The notes beneath the pieces are model-generated. The model was given only the letters and a program-made list of their open reading frames with translations. It had not been told where the DNA came from and ran no database searches. From assembly GCF_024721155.1 (NCBI RefSeq), contig NZ_JAHVAP010000004.1, forward strand, positions 62,001 through 126,000: DNA of 64,000 nt, read 5' to 3'. Both the position numbers and the translations under genes were made by a program. This document shows, piece after piece, positions 42,991 to 51,570 of the stretch. Origin of the DNA: Mucilaginibacter phenanthrenivorans (GTDB lineage: Bacteria > Bacteroidota > Bacteroidia > Sphingobacteriales > Sphingobacteriaceae). Positions within the stretch are counted from its first letter, which is position 1; each line of letters starts with the position of its first letter.

Positions 42991-43782
42991 TTATTCGCCG
43001 CTGGCATGTTCATGTGTAGCTTCCTCGCGGAACAGCTTGGCACTGAAATAATCGTTATTCATGCGGCTGATGTTGGTCATCTTTATTTCTTTAGGGCACT
43101 CCGCTTCGCAGGCACCGGTATTGGTACAGTTACCAAAGCCTTCTTCGTCCATTTGAGCAACCATGGCTTGTACGCGGCTGTAACGTTCTGTCTGCCCTTG
43201 CGGCAACATGCCTAGCTGGGTAACCTTTGCTGACACAAACAGCATTGCCGATGCATTTTTACACGCGGCAACGCATGCGCCACAACCAATACAGGTTGCA
43301 GAATTAAATGCTTCATCAGCGATTACCTTCGGGATCGGGATAGCGTTGGCGTCGATAGTAACACCGGTGTTTACCGAAACAAAGCCACCAGCTTGTTGGA
43401 TCCTGTCGAACGCAGAGCGGTCAACGGCCAAGTCCTTTACAACCGGGAATGCAGCAGCACGCCATGGTTCAATCACAATGATCTCGCCATCATGAAAAGT
43501 ACGCATGTGCAGCTGGCAGGTAGTGATCGCGTTCTTCGGTCCGTGCGGGTGTCCATTGATATACAGGGAACACATTCCGCAAATCCCTTCGCGACAGTCA
43601 TGATCAAAGTGAATCGGCTCCTCATTTTTAAGGATCAGGCTTTCATTGACCACGTCAAGCATTTCAAGGAATGACATATCAGGCGAAATTCCTTCAGCTT
43701 TATAAGTCACAAATGCGCCTTTAGTTTCGGCATTTTTCTGCCTCCAAACCTTAAGCGTTAAATTCATATTTCCAGTACTCAT
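42991..43782 (-). CDS. sdhB: Succinate dehydrogenase / fumarate reductase iron-sulfur subunit
   Basis: A 263-residue subunit carrying three Fe-S clusters. [2Fe-2S] ligands are Cys63, Cys68, Cys71 and Cys89 (CREGICGMC and ITTCQ). The ferredoxin-type half has [11 protein letters not shown] and [11 protein letters not shown] for the [4Fe-4S] and [3Fe-4S] clusters. It passes electrons from SdhA to the membrane subunit SdhC. The start [10 protein letters not shown] is 8 bases from an inverted heptad array that fills the gap to sdhA. Confidence 0.95.
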   Translation of the reverse strand: MSTGNMNLTLKVWRQKNAETKGAFVTYKAEGISPDMSFLEMLDVVNESLILKNEEPIHFDHDCREGICGMCSLYINGHPHGPKNAITTCQLHMRTFHDGEIIVIEPWRAAAFPVVKDLAVDRSAFDRIQQAGGFVSVNTGVTIDANAIPIPKVIADEAFNSATCIGCGACVAACKNASAMLFVSAKVTQLGMLPQGQTERYSRVQAMVAQMDEEGFGNCTNTGACEAECPKEIKMTNISRMNNDYFSAKLFREEATHEHASGE

Positions 43783-43790
43783 ATCGTTAA

Positions 43791-43852
43791 GTCTTGAGTC
43801 AAAAGTCCAAAGTCAAAAGTCGACTAACGACTCGAGACTTCAGACTCGGGAC
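43791..43852. repeat. Symmetric heptad array filling the sdhA-sdhB gap (5 x GTC then 5 x GAC)
   Basis: GTC at 43791, 43798, 43805, 43812 and 43819 and GAC at 43822, 43829, 43836, 43843 and 43850, all at exact 7-base spacing around a central GTCGAC. Every GTC faces a GAC in the opposite arm, so the transcript could form a laddered hairpin. It stops 2 bases before the sdhA stop codon and 8 bases before the sdhB start, covering almost the whole 71-base gap. Confidence 0.9.
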
Positions 43853-43853
43853 T

Positions 43854-45788
43854 TTATTTATAAGATCTTTGTGTTAAATGAACAAATTCAAAATCAAGCG
43901 TTTCCTTATTCAATACTTCCGGCTGGTTATCACCTTTGTATTCCCATGCGCCAACGAAAGCGAAGTTATCGTCATCACGCAATGCCTCGCCTTCCGGAGT
44001 TTGCGACTCCAAACGGAAGTGACCACCACATGATTCCTTGCGCATCAGGGCATCATCAACCATCAGTTCTCCAAGTTCAAGGAAATCGGCTACACGGCCA
44101 GCTTTTTCAAGCGCCGGGTTAACTTCTTCATTCTCCCCTACTACCTTGGCATTCTTCCAGAAATCAGCTCTTAAAGCCTGGATCAACCCTTTTGCTTTGG
44201 TTAATCCTTCTTCGGTGCGCGCCATTCCGCAATATTCCCACATAATGTGGCCAAGGTCGCGGTGATATTCGTTTACAGTTTTGGTACCGTTTAGCGCCAG
44301 TAACTTATTGATGCGGGCCAATACATCCTGTTTTGTTTGTTCAAATGCCGGGTGTTTGATGTCAACCGGTTTCGGGCCGATAGTAGCCAAATAATCACCT
44401 AAGGTATAAGGGATCACAAAATAACCGTCGGCTAAGCCCTGCATTAATGCAGACGCACCTAAACGGTTGGCACCGTGATCGCTAAAATTACATTCGCCTA
44501 AAGCATATAACCCCGGTACATTTGTGCTTAGGTTATAATCAACCCAAAGGCCGCCCATAGTATAGTGCACAGCAGGGTAAATTCGCATTGGTTGTTTGTA
44601 TGGATCCTCGTCGGTGATCTGGTAATACATATCAAACAGGTTGCCATATTTGGCTGATACCGCGTCTTTGCCCAAACGTTTAATCGCGTCGGCAAAGTCA
44701 AGGAACACGGCAAAACCCGAAGTCCCTACGCCACGGCCATCATCCACCATTTCCTTTGCGTTACGTGATGCTACGTCGCGCGGAACAAGGTTACCGAATG
44801 ATGGATATTTCCTTTCCAGGAAGTAATCCCTGTCGTCCTCTTTTACCTGGTCGGCAGTTATTTGTTTTTTTCGTAATTGCTCAGCAACCGCAACAGTTTT
44901 CGGCGCCCAAACACGGCCATCGTTACGCAACGATTCCGACATCAGCGTCAATTTACTCTGGTGATCGCCGGTTACCGGGATACAGGTTGGGTGAATCTGT
45001 GTATAGCACGGGTTAGCAAAAAATGCCCCGCGTTTGTGTGCGCGCCATGCTGCAGTAACGTTCGATCCGATCGCGTTAGTCGACAGGTAAAATACGTTAC
45101 CATAACCTCCTGTAGCCAACAATACAGCGTGACCGCTGTGGGTTTCAACAGCGCCGGTAATCAGGTTACGGGTAACAATACCTTTGGCATGTCCGTCAAT
45201 GGTAACTACGTCCAGCATTTCGGTGCGGGTGTACATTTTAACCTTGCCCAAATGAATCTGGCGATTAAGCGCAGAATAAGCGCCTAAAAGCAATTGCTGT
45301 CCTGTTTGTCCCCTGGCATAAAAAGTACGCGATACCTGCGAACCACCGAACGAACGGTTATCCAGCAAGCCGCCGTATTCGCGCGCAAAAGGAACCCCCT
45401 GGGCAACACACTGGTCGATGATGTTTACCGACACCTCCGCCAGGCGATATACATTACCTTCGCGGGCACGATAATCTCCACCTTTAATGGTATCGTAAAA
45501 CAAACGGTAAACGCTGTCACCGTCGTTTTGATAGTTCTTGGCAGCATTTATACCACCCTGCGCAGCAATTGAGTGCGCACGGCGGGGGCTATCCTGGAAA
45601 CAAAATGCCTTCACATTGTATCCAAGCTCGGCCAATGATGCCGCAGCCGCTCCGCCAGCCAAACCCGTACCTACAACTATTACATCGTATTTACGCTTAT
45701 TGGCCGGGTTAACCAGCTTTAAGTTAAATTTATGCTTGCTCCATTTTTCGGCTAATGGACCTTGTGGAATTTTAGCATCTAAACCCAT
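43854..45788 (-). CDS. sdhA: Succinate dehydrogenase / fumarate reductase flavoprotein subunit
   Basis: A 644-residue flavoprotein. The FAD-binding Rossmann motif [12 protein letters not shown] is near residue 36-47; the covalent-FAD histidine lies in [14 protein letters not shown] near residue 70-83. Catalytic-region landmarks ([33 protein letters not shown]) are intact. It oxidises succinate to fumarate, or the reverse. Second gene of sdhCAB; length and order match the Bacteroidota diheme b558-type enzyme. Confidence 0.95.
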   Translation of the reverse strand: MGLDAKIPQGPLAEKWSKHKFNLKLVNPANKRKYDVIVVGTGLAGGAAAASLAELGYNVKAFCFQDSPRRAHSIAAQGGINAAKNYQNDGDSVYRLFYDTIKGGDYRAREGNVYRLAEVSVNIIDQCVAQGVPFAREYGGLLDNRSFGGSQVSRTFYARGQTGQQLLLGAYSALNRQIHLGKVKMYTRTEMLDVVTIDGHAKGIVTRNLITGAVETHSGHAVLLATGGYGNVFYLSTNAIGSNVTAAWRAHKRGAFFANPCYTQIHPTCIPVTGDHQSKLTLMSESLRNDGRVWAPKTVAVAEQLRKKQITADQVKEDDRDYFLERKYPSFGNLVPRDVASRNAKEMVDDGRGVGTSGFAVFLDFADAIKRLGKDAVSAKYGNLFDMYYQITDEDPYKQPMRIYPAVHYTMGGLWVDYNLSTNVPGLYALGECNFSDHGANRLGASALMQGLADGYFVIPYTLGDYLATIGPKPVDIKHPAFEQTKQDVLARINKLLALNGTKTVNEYHRDLGHIMWEYCGMARTEEGLTKAKGLIQALRADFWKNAKVVGENEEVNPALEKAGRVADFLELGELMVDDALMRKESCGGHFRLESQTPEGEALRDDDNFAFVGAWEYKGDNQPEVLNKETLDFEFVHLTQRSYK

Positions 45789-45809
45789 TTTCTTTTCTTT
45801 ATTTTGAGA

Positions 45810-45892
45810 GTTGATTGAGTTGATCAGGTTGATTGAGTGAGTGGTTTGTAAAACCTAATCAACCCATTCCAACATAATCCAACCTATTCAAC
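45810..45892. repeat. Inverted array with period 9-10 (GTTGAT and AAC words)
   Basis: GTT (in GTTGAT) at 45810, 45819 and 45828 and GTG at 45837 are at exact 9-base spacing. AAC at 45852, 45861, 45871, 45881 and 45890 is at 9-10 base spacing. The arms face each other and fill the sdhC-sdhA gap; the last AAC touches the sdhC stop codon. Confidence 0.7.
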
Positions 45893-46677
45893 TACTTATT
45901 TAAACTCTGTATTAAATAAACAACCGGCATTGCCGCGAAACCTATCGGGATAATTACCGCGAACAGCCATGTGCCTATAAAGTAAACAACAGGCGTGTAT
46001 TTACGGTGTACCCACCCCAGCGTGCGGAACGCGCTTTGAAAGCCGTGCAGCAAGTGAAACGACACCGCGAACATGGCTATCACATAAAAAATAACATAAA
46101 GCACATTGCTAAAACTCTGGGCTACGCGTGCGTGCAGGTCTTTCACCCTTACAACTTCTATGTTATTTTCTGTAGTTACCGATTTTTCAAAATTTGGAGA
46201 CGTTGGCACATAGTCAACCGAAGTTGTTTTATCAGTTGCAAGATCAGTGCGGTATTCCTTATAAGCCACTTTATGGCTGTACTTATAGGCGAACCAAAAA
46301 TCGCTCATGTGGATCACGATAAACAGCAATAAGATAGAGCCCAGCAAACCCATATTTTTTGACGACCAGGTAGCCGGCGACTTGTTTACCGATGCATAAG
46401 ATACCGGCCTCGCCTTGCGGTTTTTGATAGTCAGGATCAGTGCATAAACCGCGTGAACCAAAATAGAAAGGTAGAGCAGGTATGCGATAACTTCTATAGG
46501 CGGGAAATGTGTAAGAAAGTTGGCGTACATGTTGAAGCCGAAACCATCATCATCTCTAAACAGCAAAAGGTTACCGCCAAGGTGTACAATTAAAAAGGTA
46601 CACAGAAACAAGCCCGTTAAAGCCATGATCAGCTTTTTGCCCAAGGATGAGTTAAAGGTTTGTTTAAATTCGCTCAT
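45892..46677 (-). CDS. sdhC: Succinate dehydrogenase cytochrome b subunit
   Basis: A 261-residue membrane anchor of the single-subunit b558 type with five predicted helices and histidines in the helices that would ligate haem (HLGGN near 31, HAVY near 75, HMSDFWF near 121, HLLHGFQSAF near 208). It carries quinone reduction/oxidation. A longer loop of about 50 residues sits between helices 3 and 4. First gene of the operon; a TACTTTTG -7 box lies 21 bases upstream. Confidence 0.92.
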   Translation of the reverse strand: MSEFKQTFNSSLGKKLIMALTGLFLCTFLIVHLGGNLLLFRDDDGFGFNMYANFLTHFPPIEVIAYLLYLSILVHAVYALILTIKNRKARPVSYASVNKSPATWSSKNMGLLGSILLLFIVIHMSDFWFAYKYSHKVAYKEYRTDLATDKTTSVDYVPTSPNFEKSVTTENNIEVVRVKDLHARVAQSFSNVLYVIFYVIAMFAVSFHLLHGFQSAFRTLGWVHRKYTPVVYFIGTWLFAVIIPIGFAAMPVVYLIQSLNK

Positions 46678-46697
46678 TATATCTCAGATTTATTCGG

Positions 46698-46705
46698 CAA
46701 AAGTA
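46698..46705 (-). promoter_or_regulatory. Candidate -7 element (TACTTTTG) of the sdh operon
   Basis: Minus-strand TACTTTTG, matching TAnnTTTG, 21 bases before the sdhC ATG. No -33 TTG at the standard distance is evident. Confidence 0.4.
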
Positions 46706-46837
46706 TTTATTAAATATCAAAAGATATAAATGGATTCAGCTTATTGAGTATGTATTAACTATTTAGAAACAATCTAAAATACGATCTCTGCATTTAATTT
46801 TTGCAGATAATATCGCTTAACTTATATTAGAGGCGTG

Positions 46838-46950
46838 AAGAGAGATGCAAAAGGATAAGAGCCAGAAATCAAGATAAAGCGCAACTAATTTAAAACGGCT
46901 TGCTGATTTCTTTTTCTTCTTAATTCTTGACTCTTGCATCTTGACTCTAA
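46838..46950. repeat. Heptad-type arrays (AGA/AAG words, and CTTn4)
   Basis: CTT at 46926, 46933 and 46940, with CTA at 46947, exact 7-base spacing. A looser array of AAG and AGA words (46838-46873) faces it across about 50 bases and is its inverse in composition. They lie upstream of the TlpA-like lipoprotein gene. Confidence 0.6.
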
Positions 46951-46974
46951 AAACTAAAATCTTATTACCCACAT

Positions 46975-48111
46975 ATGAAACTCCCCTACATCGTTATTGC
47001 AGGCTTATTGTTAGCTGGTTGTAAAAAACAAGTTTATGTTGAATTTACAGGCACAGCAACTGGAATAAAAACCGGCGTATTTACCGTTAAAACACTTGGC
47101 GACAGCACTATTTTTGGTGAGAATATAAAAGACGGCAAGTTCAATGTCGACAAAAAGCATCTTGGCAAAGCCGGTTATTATAGTATGAACATAACCGATG
47201 CTGATAATAAGGATGAGCATACGCCTTACGAAGTTTACCTTGAAGATGGCAAGTACGCCATTGAAGCTAAAGCGGGTGAGCTTTACAAATATCCAAAGAT
47301 CACCTCCTCATCAAAGATCCAGGAACAATTATCGGCCTTTTATACGCTGGCTGACAATATGAGCAATGAGACTGTAAAAAACATTGGCAAGATCAATAAG
47401 GAGTTAAAAGACAATTACATGAAGTCGACCCCAGAGGCTTATAATAACTTACTAGCCGAATTGCAGGCGAATCAAACTAAAATGCGTGACGTTGACGCTG
47501 AAGCATTTAAGCAATTCTTAAAGCAATATCCGCAAAGCGAAATCAGTGCGCACATCATGTCAAAACTTGATTACGAGGGCGACCCGGTTACCTATTATGC
47601 CATATTTAAGTCCCTTACTCCCGAAGCACAAAAAAGCGAAGAGGGCCAGGAAATTGGCGATAAGCTGAGCCATATGATCAACCTGGTAGTTGGTAAAAAG
47701 GCGCCAGCTATTCAAGGTAACACGGTTGATGGAAAAGCGTTTGATCCCAAAAGCATCAGTAAAAAATTGATTGTGATTGATTTCTGGAAGGCTGGCAACG
47801 AATTGAGCCGCCGAAATCACGACCAGGTGAAATCACTGATGGCCCAGGATGCTATCAAACAAAATGTGGCTTTTATAAGCATTTCGCTCGATTCAAAATC
47901 CGACTGGTGGACCGGCGCCGTAAAAGATGATAAACTGGACTGGACGCAGGTGTCCGACCTGAAAGGCAACGACTCACCAAATGCTGCCAACTATAACATT
48001 ACAGAGATCCCAAGCTATTATTTATTGGATGGAAACTGGAACATCGTAGTGGCTAAGATTGGCATTAAGAATATTGAGTTCGAGATATCGCAATATTTGA
48101 AGAAGCATTAA
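46975..48111 (+). CDS. DUF4369/TlpA-like lipoprotein lacking the redox cysteines
   Basis: A 378-residue lipoprotein (lipobox ending at Cys16). The N-terminal half (about 20-110) is a DUF4369-like beta domain, the middle helical, and about 230-378 a thioredoxin-fold domain of the TlpA/AhpC type. Where active relatives read WCGPC, this protein has Gly274-Asn-Glu-Leu-Ser278, so both catalytic cysteines are replaced (Asn275, Ser278). The cis-proline loop (ITEIPSYYLLDG) is kept. It is therefore probably a binding or scaffolding protein, not an oxidoreductase. It converges on the GG-leader peptide gene. Confidence 0.82.
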   Translation: MKLPYIVIAGLLLAGCKKQVYVEFTGTATGIKTGVFTVKTLGDSTIFGENIKDGKFNVDKKHLGKAGYYSMNITDADNKDEHTPYEVYLEDGKYAIEAKAGELYKYPKITSSSKIQEQLSAFYTLADNMSNETVKNIGKINKELKDNYMKSTPEAYNNLLAELQANQTKMRDVDAEAFKQFLKQYPQSEISAHIMSKLDYEGDPVTYYAIFKSLTPEAQKSEEGQEIGDKLSHMINLVVGKKAPAIQGNTVDGKAFDPKSISKKLIVIDFWKAGNELSRRNHDQVKSLMAQDAIKQNVAFISISLDSKSDWWTGAVKDDKLDWTQVSDLKGNDSPNAANYNITEIPSYYLLDGNWNIVVAKIGIKNIEFEISQYLKKH

Positions 48112-48135
48112 GCAATAGCCAACAAGTTTGAATTT

Positions 48136-48168
48136 AAATTTCAGCATTCCACAGAAATGCTGAAATTT
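48136..48168. terminator. Bidirectional terminator
   Basis: Perfect 13-base stem AAATTTCAGCATT / AATGCTGAAATTT with a 7-base loop and T-tracts on the plus-strand side and weaker ones on the other, between the convergent lipoprotein and GG-leader peptide genes. Confidence 0.8.
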
Positions 48169-48182
48169 TTAATTTTTAATTT

Positions 48183-48410
48183 TTACAACGACCCACCTGA
48201 TTGACAGTTGCAGGTTGCGTAAGTATCATATCCATTCGGACAATAATCTGTAAGAGGCGCATGGACGCAACCGGAACCAACAGGATAATTTGTTACCGTT
48301 ACTGTGGTGTAGATTTGCGAATCAAGATAACAAGTGATTGTGCAGGTTGGTAAACTGCCTCCGGTCACTTTTTTCATTTCCTGCCGGTCAAGTTTTGTTT
48401 GTTTGTTCAT
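48183..48410 (-). CDS. GG-leader, cysteine-rich small peptide (putative RiPP precursor)
   Basis: A 75-residue protein. Residues 1-18 (MNKQTKLDRQEMKKVTGG) have the form of a double-glycine leader like the Bacteroidota natural-product precursor families. The core (19-75) has six cysteines, is rich in Thr, Tyr, Ser and Gly, and has almost no charge. Such leaders direct ABC-transporter export with cleavage after GG, often after modification by a maturase. None is in the window. It could also be an exported structural peptide with disulfides. Identity is by motif only. Confidence 0.6.
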   Translation of the reverse strand: MNKQTKLDRQEMKKVTGGSLPTCTITCYLDSQIYTTVTVTNYPVGSGCVHAPLTDYCPNGYDTYATCNCQSGGSL

Positions 48411-48706
48411 AATTTAAGATTTAAGTAATAAATAATTGCCGAATTTTCGCCCCGGCAACATAAGCGACATGTAGTTTAAAAGCACATGCTCTTTACCTCG
48501 CGAAAGTATTTTCACATATGTTGACCAGCACACTTAGGTAGCAGGCATACCAATAAAATCAAATTATTATAAAGTGATAAAGTACGTTTAGGGGTAAAGC
48601 AATAAACAGCTAAATTTAATTAAAAACTAAACAGACTTCAAAAAACTAAGGGAATAAACGGCCACTTTATTCAATCGTATCAAATAAGTTACAAAAGTCC
48701 TGAATC

Positions 48707-49372
48707 TTAATTTACAGTCAGTACTTTGTCGTTTGCAATTGCGAAAACCCTATCGGTTTTATTGCTTCGGATGGCGACCTTCCCTGTAAATTTACCAAAT
48801 GAAGGCAACACAGCCTGCCTGTTTCCAAAGGCGAAGCAAGGTAAAGTAATAGCCTGTCGCCCGCGTCCCACCAGGCGTACACCCGGATGAATATGCCCGC
48901 AAAACACATAGCCCGATGCATTGTGCAGGTTAGTATCGGTTAGCGGATGGTGCAGCATCAAAAACGGGCCGATCAGCATTTCATCGTGCAGGATGATATT
49001 TAACTGGCGGTAATAACTGTCATCTATAATATCATGATTCCCTCTAACCAAAATAATTTCCAGTTTCGGGAACTGGCTGCGCCAAAGGATGAACCAGTCC
49101 CAGTCGGCATTCATATCGCTATGAAAAAAATCTCCAAGGAAAATTATCTTTTCGGGTTTGTGCTCAAAGATCAGGTCGGATAAAACGGCAAGCTCGGTTT
49201 GCTCCATATCGCGTGGTACGGCAATACCCGCCTTGCGGAAATGGCCCACTTTGCCTAAATGGACATCCGCAGCAATCAACGCTTTTTCCTGCTTCCAGTA
49301 AATGGCCTTTTGCGGTAATAATAATAAGTCCTGGTTTAATAAATTGAAAGGAATTCCCCCACCCGTAATCAT
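48707..49372 (-). CDS. pdeM: Ligase-associated DNA damage response phosphoesterase
   Basis: A 221-residue metallophosphoesterase from the ATG at 49372 (MITGGGIPFN); a longer frame starting at 49450 adds an implausible N terminus. Motifs: Asp/His in AADVHLGK, GDFFHS, GNHD, HHPL and CGHIHPG. This is the PdeM pattern, the family usually found with an ATP-dependent DNA ligase, a Lhr-type helicase and an exonuclease in DNA-damage operons. None of those is in this window, so here pdeM is on its own. Function from family. Confidence 0.8.
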   Translation of the reverse strand: MITGGGIPFNLLNQDLLLLPQKAIYWKQEKALIAADVHLGKVGHFRKAGIAVPRDMEQTELAVLSDLIFEHKPEKIIFLGDFFHSDMNADWDWFILWRSQFPKLEIILVRGNHDIIDDSYYRQLNIILHDEMLIGPFLMLHHPLTDTNLHNASGYVFCGHIHPGVRLVGRGRQAITLPCFAFGNRQAVLPSFGKFTGKVAIRSNKTDRVFAIANDKVLTVN

Positions 49373-49439
49373 GGAGCAAAAATAATAAAATCTATTTGAT
49401 GGCGCTAAGCCCCAAGGCAGGGAGATTTTCCAAAACAAG

Positions 49440-49469
49440 TTGCATAACACGTTTTTTAGTATAAATTTG
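49440..49469 (+). promoter_or_regulatory. Promoter of the DUF418 gene (TTG - 19 - TAAATTTG)
   Basis: TTG at 49440-49442, a 19-base spacer and TAAATTTG at 49462-49469, both matching the Bacteroidota consensus, 26 bases before the ATG. The -33 box lies inside the rejected 5' extension of pdeM. Confidence 0.6.
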
Positions 49470-49495
49470 ATTTACAACCACTTCTATTCAAACCC

Positions 49496-50665
49496 ATGCC
49501 CGAAACAGATTTTAAGCCCATAGCACCTGGTAACCGAATCCCGATAATTGATATTCTCCGTGGTTGGGCGCTACTTGGCGTGGTGGTGATGAACTATGCT
49601 GATTTTTACCTGGTTGGCATGGGTGATAACCCCAAGTTGGACAGCGCATCCAATGCTTTAATGACAGTGTTAAACTTTGTTTTTGCGTCCAAATCGTGGA
49701 CGCTGCTCAGTTTTTTATTCGGCTATGGCTTTTCAGTGATCATGCAAAATAGCCGGGTTAAAAATGTAAACGGCAACATGTTTTTCCTGAAACGCATGTT
49801 CTGGTTATTCGTGCTGGCTTTTATCGACAGCGCCTTCTTTTTTGGCGATATATTAAAGGACTATGCCTTTTTAGGGCTGGTCTTATTGCTATTCAGCAAC
49901 TTCACAGCAAAAACTTCATTGTACACAAGTGCTGTCATATTTTTGCTTATTCCGGTAGTGACAAGTTTGGTCACCCGTCTTTATGGCAACCCTGGGATGG
50001 GCCTTTTTACGCCATATCTACACTTGTACGCGGGCCATTCCATCCCGGATATATTTTGGTTTGGCTTAATTGGCACATGGAAAGGGCAAATCATCAATTT
50101 AAACTGTACCGGAACAGTACATACCGTTATGTTTTGCTGTTTCCTTTTAGGTCAGGCAGCTCAAAAAGCAGCATTTTTCGAGAAGATGGAACAAAACAAA
50201 CCTGTTATTAAAAAAATCTGGCTGGGCAGTCTTTTCTTATCCTTTATTGCAATCGCGCTAAATATCGCGTTTACCAAACCAGCGTTTATAACCAACTATT
50301 TTAATCCCGACTATTGGGAAGTATTGTTCATCATGATATTTACAGCAGCGTCGATATGCCTGCTGTATATGGCAGGAAAGCTAAGATCATTTTTCATTTC
50401 GTTACAAGCCATCGGTAAAATGACGCTGACCAATTATATTGTACAGAATCTTATCAGCATCTTTTTGTTCTCAGGCCTTGGTTTTGGGCTTGCATTAACC
50501 CACAAATTGCTGCTCCCTTATTATTATATGCTCGGGCTGTTAGTTTATATCCTGCAGGTATATTTTAGTAAATGGTGGCTCGGCAGATTTTATTACGGGC
50601 CAATTGAATGGCTATGGCGCCAACTAAGCTATGGCAAAAGGCTGGGGATAAAAATTAAGCGGTAA
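49496..50665 (+). CDS. DUF418 membrane protein
   Basis: A 389-residue polytopic membrane protein with about ten helices. The start (RIPIIDILRGWALLGVVVMN) is the standard DUF418 opening, and the C-terminal third contains GKMTLTNYIVQN, the conserved family signature. The family is related to acyltransferase-3-like membrane proteins but has no proven activity. Monocistronic with a good promoter. Confidence 0.85.
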   Translation: MPETDFKPIAPGNRIPIIDILRGWALLGVVVMNYADFYLVGMGDNPKLDSASNALMTVLNFVFASKSWTLLSFLFGYGFSVIMQNSRVKNVNGNMFFLKRMFWLFVLAFIDSAFFFGDILKDYAFLGLVLLLFSNFTAKTSLYTSAVIFLLIPVVTSLVTRLYGNPGMGLFTPYLHLYAGHSIPDIFWFGLIGTWKGQIINLNCTGTVHTVMFCCFLLGQAAQKAAFFEKMEQNKPVIKKIWLGSLFLSFIAIALNIAFTKPAFITNYFNPDYWEVLFIMIFTAASICLLYMAGKLRSFFISLQAIGKMTLTNYIVQNLISIFLFSGLGFGLALTHKLLLPYYYMLGLLVYILQVYFSKWWLGRFYYGPIEWLWRQLSYGKRLGIKIKR

Positions 50666-50747
50666 CGCTTAAATTCCACCAACCCGCTATTTCCAAACTT
50701 CGCAGTTCTCGAAGGTATCGCTCTAAACTAAATTATTTTCAAAAATA

Positions 50748-50796
50748 TTTGCGTAACTCAGAAGTTACATATACATTTGAGTAACTTAAAAGTTAC
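50748..50796 (+). promoter_or_regulatory. Promoter with two ArsR-type operators
   Basis: TTTG (50748-50751), a 20-base spacer and TACATTTG (50772-50779) form a consensus Bacteroidota promoter. Two identical dyads GTAACT-N4-AGTTAC flank the -7 box: 50753-50768 (inside the spacer) and 50781-50796 (at the transcription start). A regulator bound at either would block RNA polymerase. The ArsR-family gene two reading frames downstream in the same operon is the obvious candidate. Confidence 0.75.
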
Positions 50797-50801
50797 CTAT
50801 T

Positions 50802-51254
50802 ATGGCAAAGATTATCAAACACCAATTTTTCTTCCCTCATCCGCAGGAGTCGGTTTGGGAGCACCTCACAAAATCTGAACTGATGGCACAATGGCTGATG
50901 AAAAATAATTTTCAGCCAATCGTCGGTCACGACTTTCAATTCACGACGGGCCCGATACCGAGCCTCAATTTCGACGGCATCTTTTACTGCAAGGTATTGG
51001 AAGTAGATCCATTTGACCGGCTTTCCTATTCCTGGAGCAGCGGCCCCGGCGATGGCAAGATCACACTCGACTCCGTAGTTACATGGACGCTGGAGCCAAA
51101 GGATAAAGGCACCGAAGTATTCCTGGAACATAGCGGGTTTGCAAAAAAAGAGAACCTGGACTTTTACAATGGCCTGCTTCAAGGTTGGTTGGAAAAGTTC
51201 GAAAAGATCAACAAACTTTTAAACGCTGCACAAAATGCCCATACCAACGCTTGA
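50802..51254 (+). CDS. SRPBCC / AHSA1-type protein
   Basis: A 150-residue START-fold (SRPBCC) protein of the activator-of-Hsp90-ATPase (AHSA1) type. The start (HQFFFPHPQESVWEHLTKSELMAQWL) and the FDRLSYSWSS and TWTLEPKDKGTEVFLEHSGF phrases are typical. Such proteins bind hydrophobic ligands; in bacteria they frequently share an operon with an ArsR-like repressor, as here. First gene of the three-gene operon; its end overlaps the regulator gene by 20 bases. Confidence 0.82.
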   Translation: MAKIIKHQFFFPHPQESVWEHLTKSELMAQWLMKNNFQPIVGHDFQFTTGPIPSLNFDGIFYCKVLEVDPFDRLSYSWSSGPGDGKITLDSVVTWTLEPKDKGTEVFLEHSGFAKKENLDFYNGLLQGWLEKFEKINKLLNAAQNAHTNA

Positions 51255-51558
51255 CGCCTTCCAGGTTATCGGCGATCCGAGCAGGCGCAAGATGCTGATG
51301 CTGCTCTCGGCCGATAGCCTGACCATCAATAGCCTGGCAGATAATTTTGATATGAGTCGCCCCGCAGTTTCAAAGCATATTAAGATCTTGCAAACGGCGG
51401 GGTTTATTTCTATTGAAGATATTGGCAGGGAACGCTATTGCTCTTTGAAAAAGGACGGCTTCGAAGAGTTGCAAGCCTGGTTGGAATACTTTGACGCATT
51501 CTGGGCATCGAAGCTGAAGAAGTTAGAAACGTTGTTAAACAACAAATTACCAAATTAA
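51235..51558 (+). CDS. ArsR-family transcriptional repressor
   Basis: A 107-residue winged-helix protein. The recognition part reads TINSLADNFDMSRPAVSKHIKILQTAGFI (about 25-53), typical for ArsR. No cysteine is in the positions of classical metal sites, so it probably does not sense metals; AHSA1-linked ArsR repressors respond to unidentified ligands. It should bind the GTAACT dyads upstream of the operon. Overlaps the first gene by 20 bases. Confidence 0.87.
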   Translation: MPIPTLDAFQVIGDPSRRKMLMLLSADSLTINSLADNFDMSRPAVSKHIKILQTAGFISIEDIGRERYCSLKKDGFEELQAWLEYFDAFWASKLKKLETLLNNKLPN

Positions 51559-51570
51559 AAAATAAACAAA

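Noticed and set aside
42919..43215. 98-codon plus-strand frame opposite sdhB
   Set aside because: Antisense to a clear Fe-S subunit gene; starts in its terminator.
43791..43852. CRISPR-like array
   Set aside because: Units of 7 bases with variable fill are far too short; no repeat-spacer layout and no cas genes.
48373..48410. Alternative reading of the GG peptide as a shadow frame
   Set aside because: It has its own terminator and a meaningful leader/core layout; kept as a real small gene with moderate confidence.
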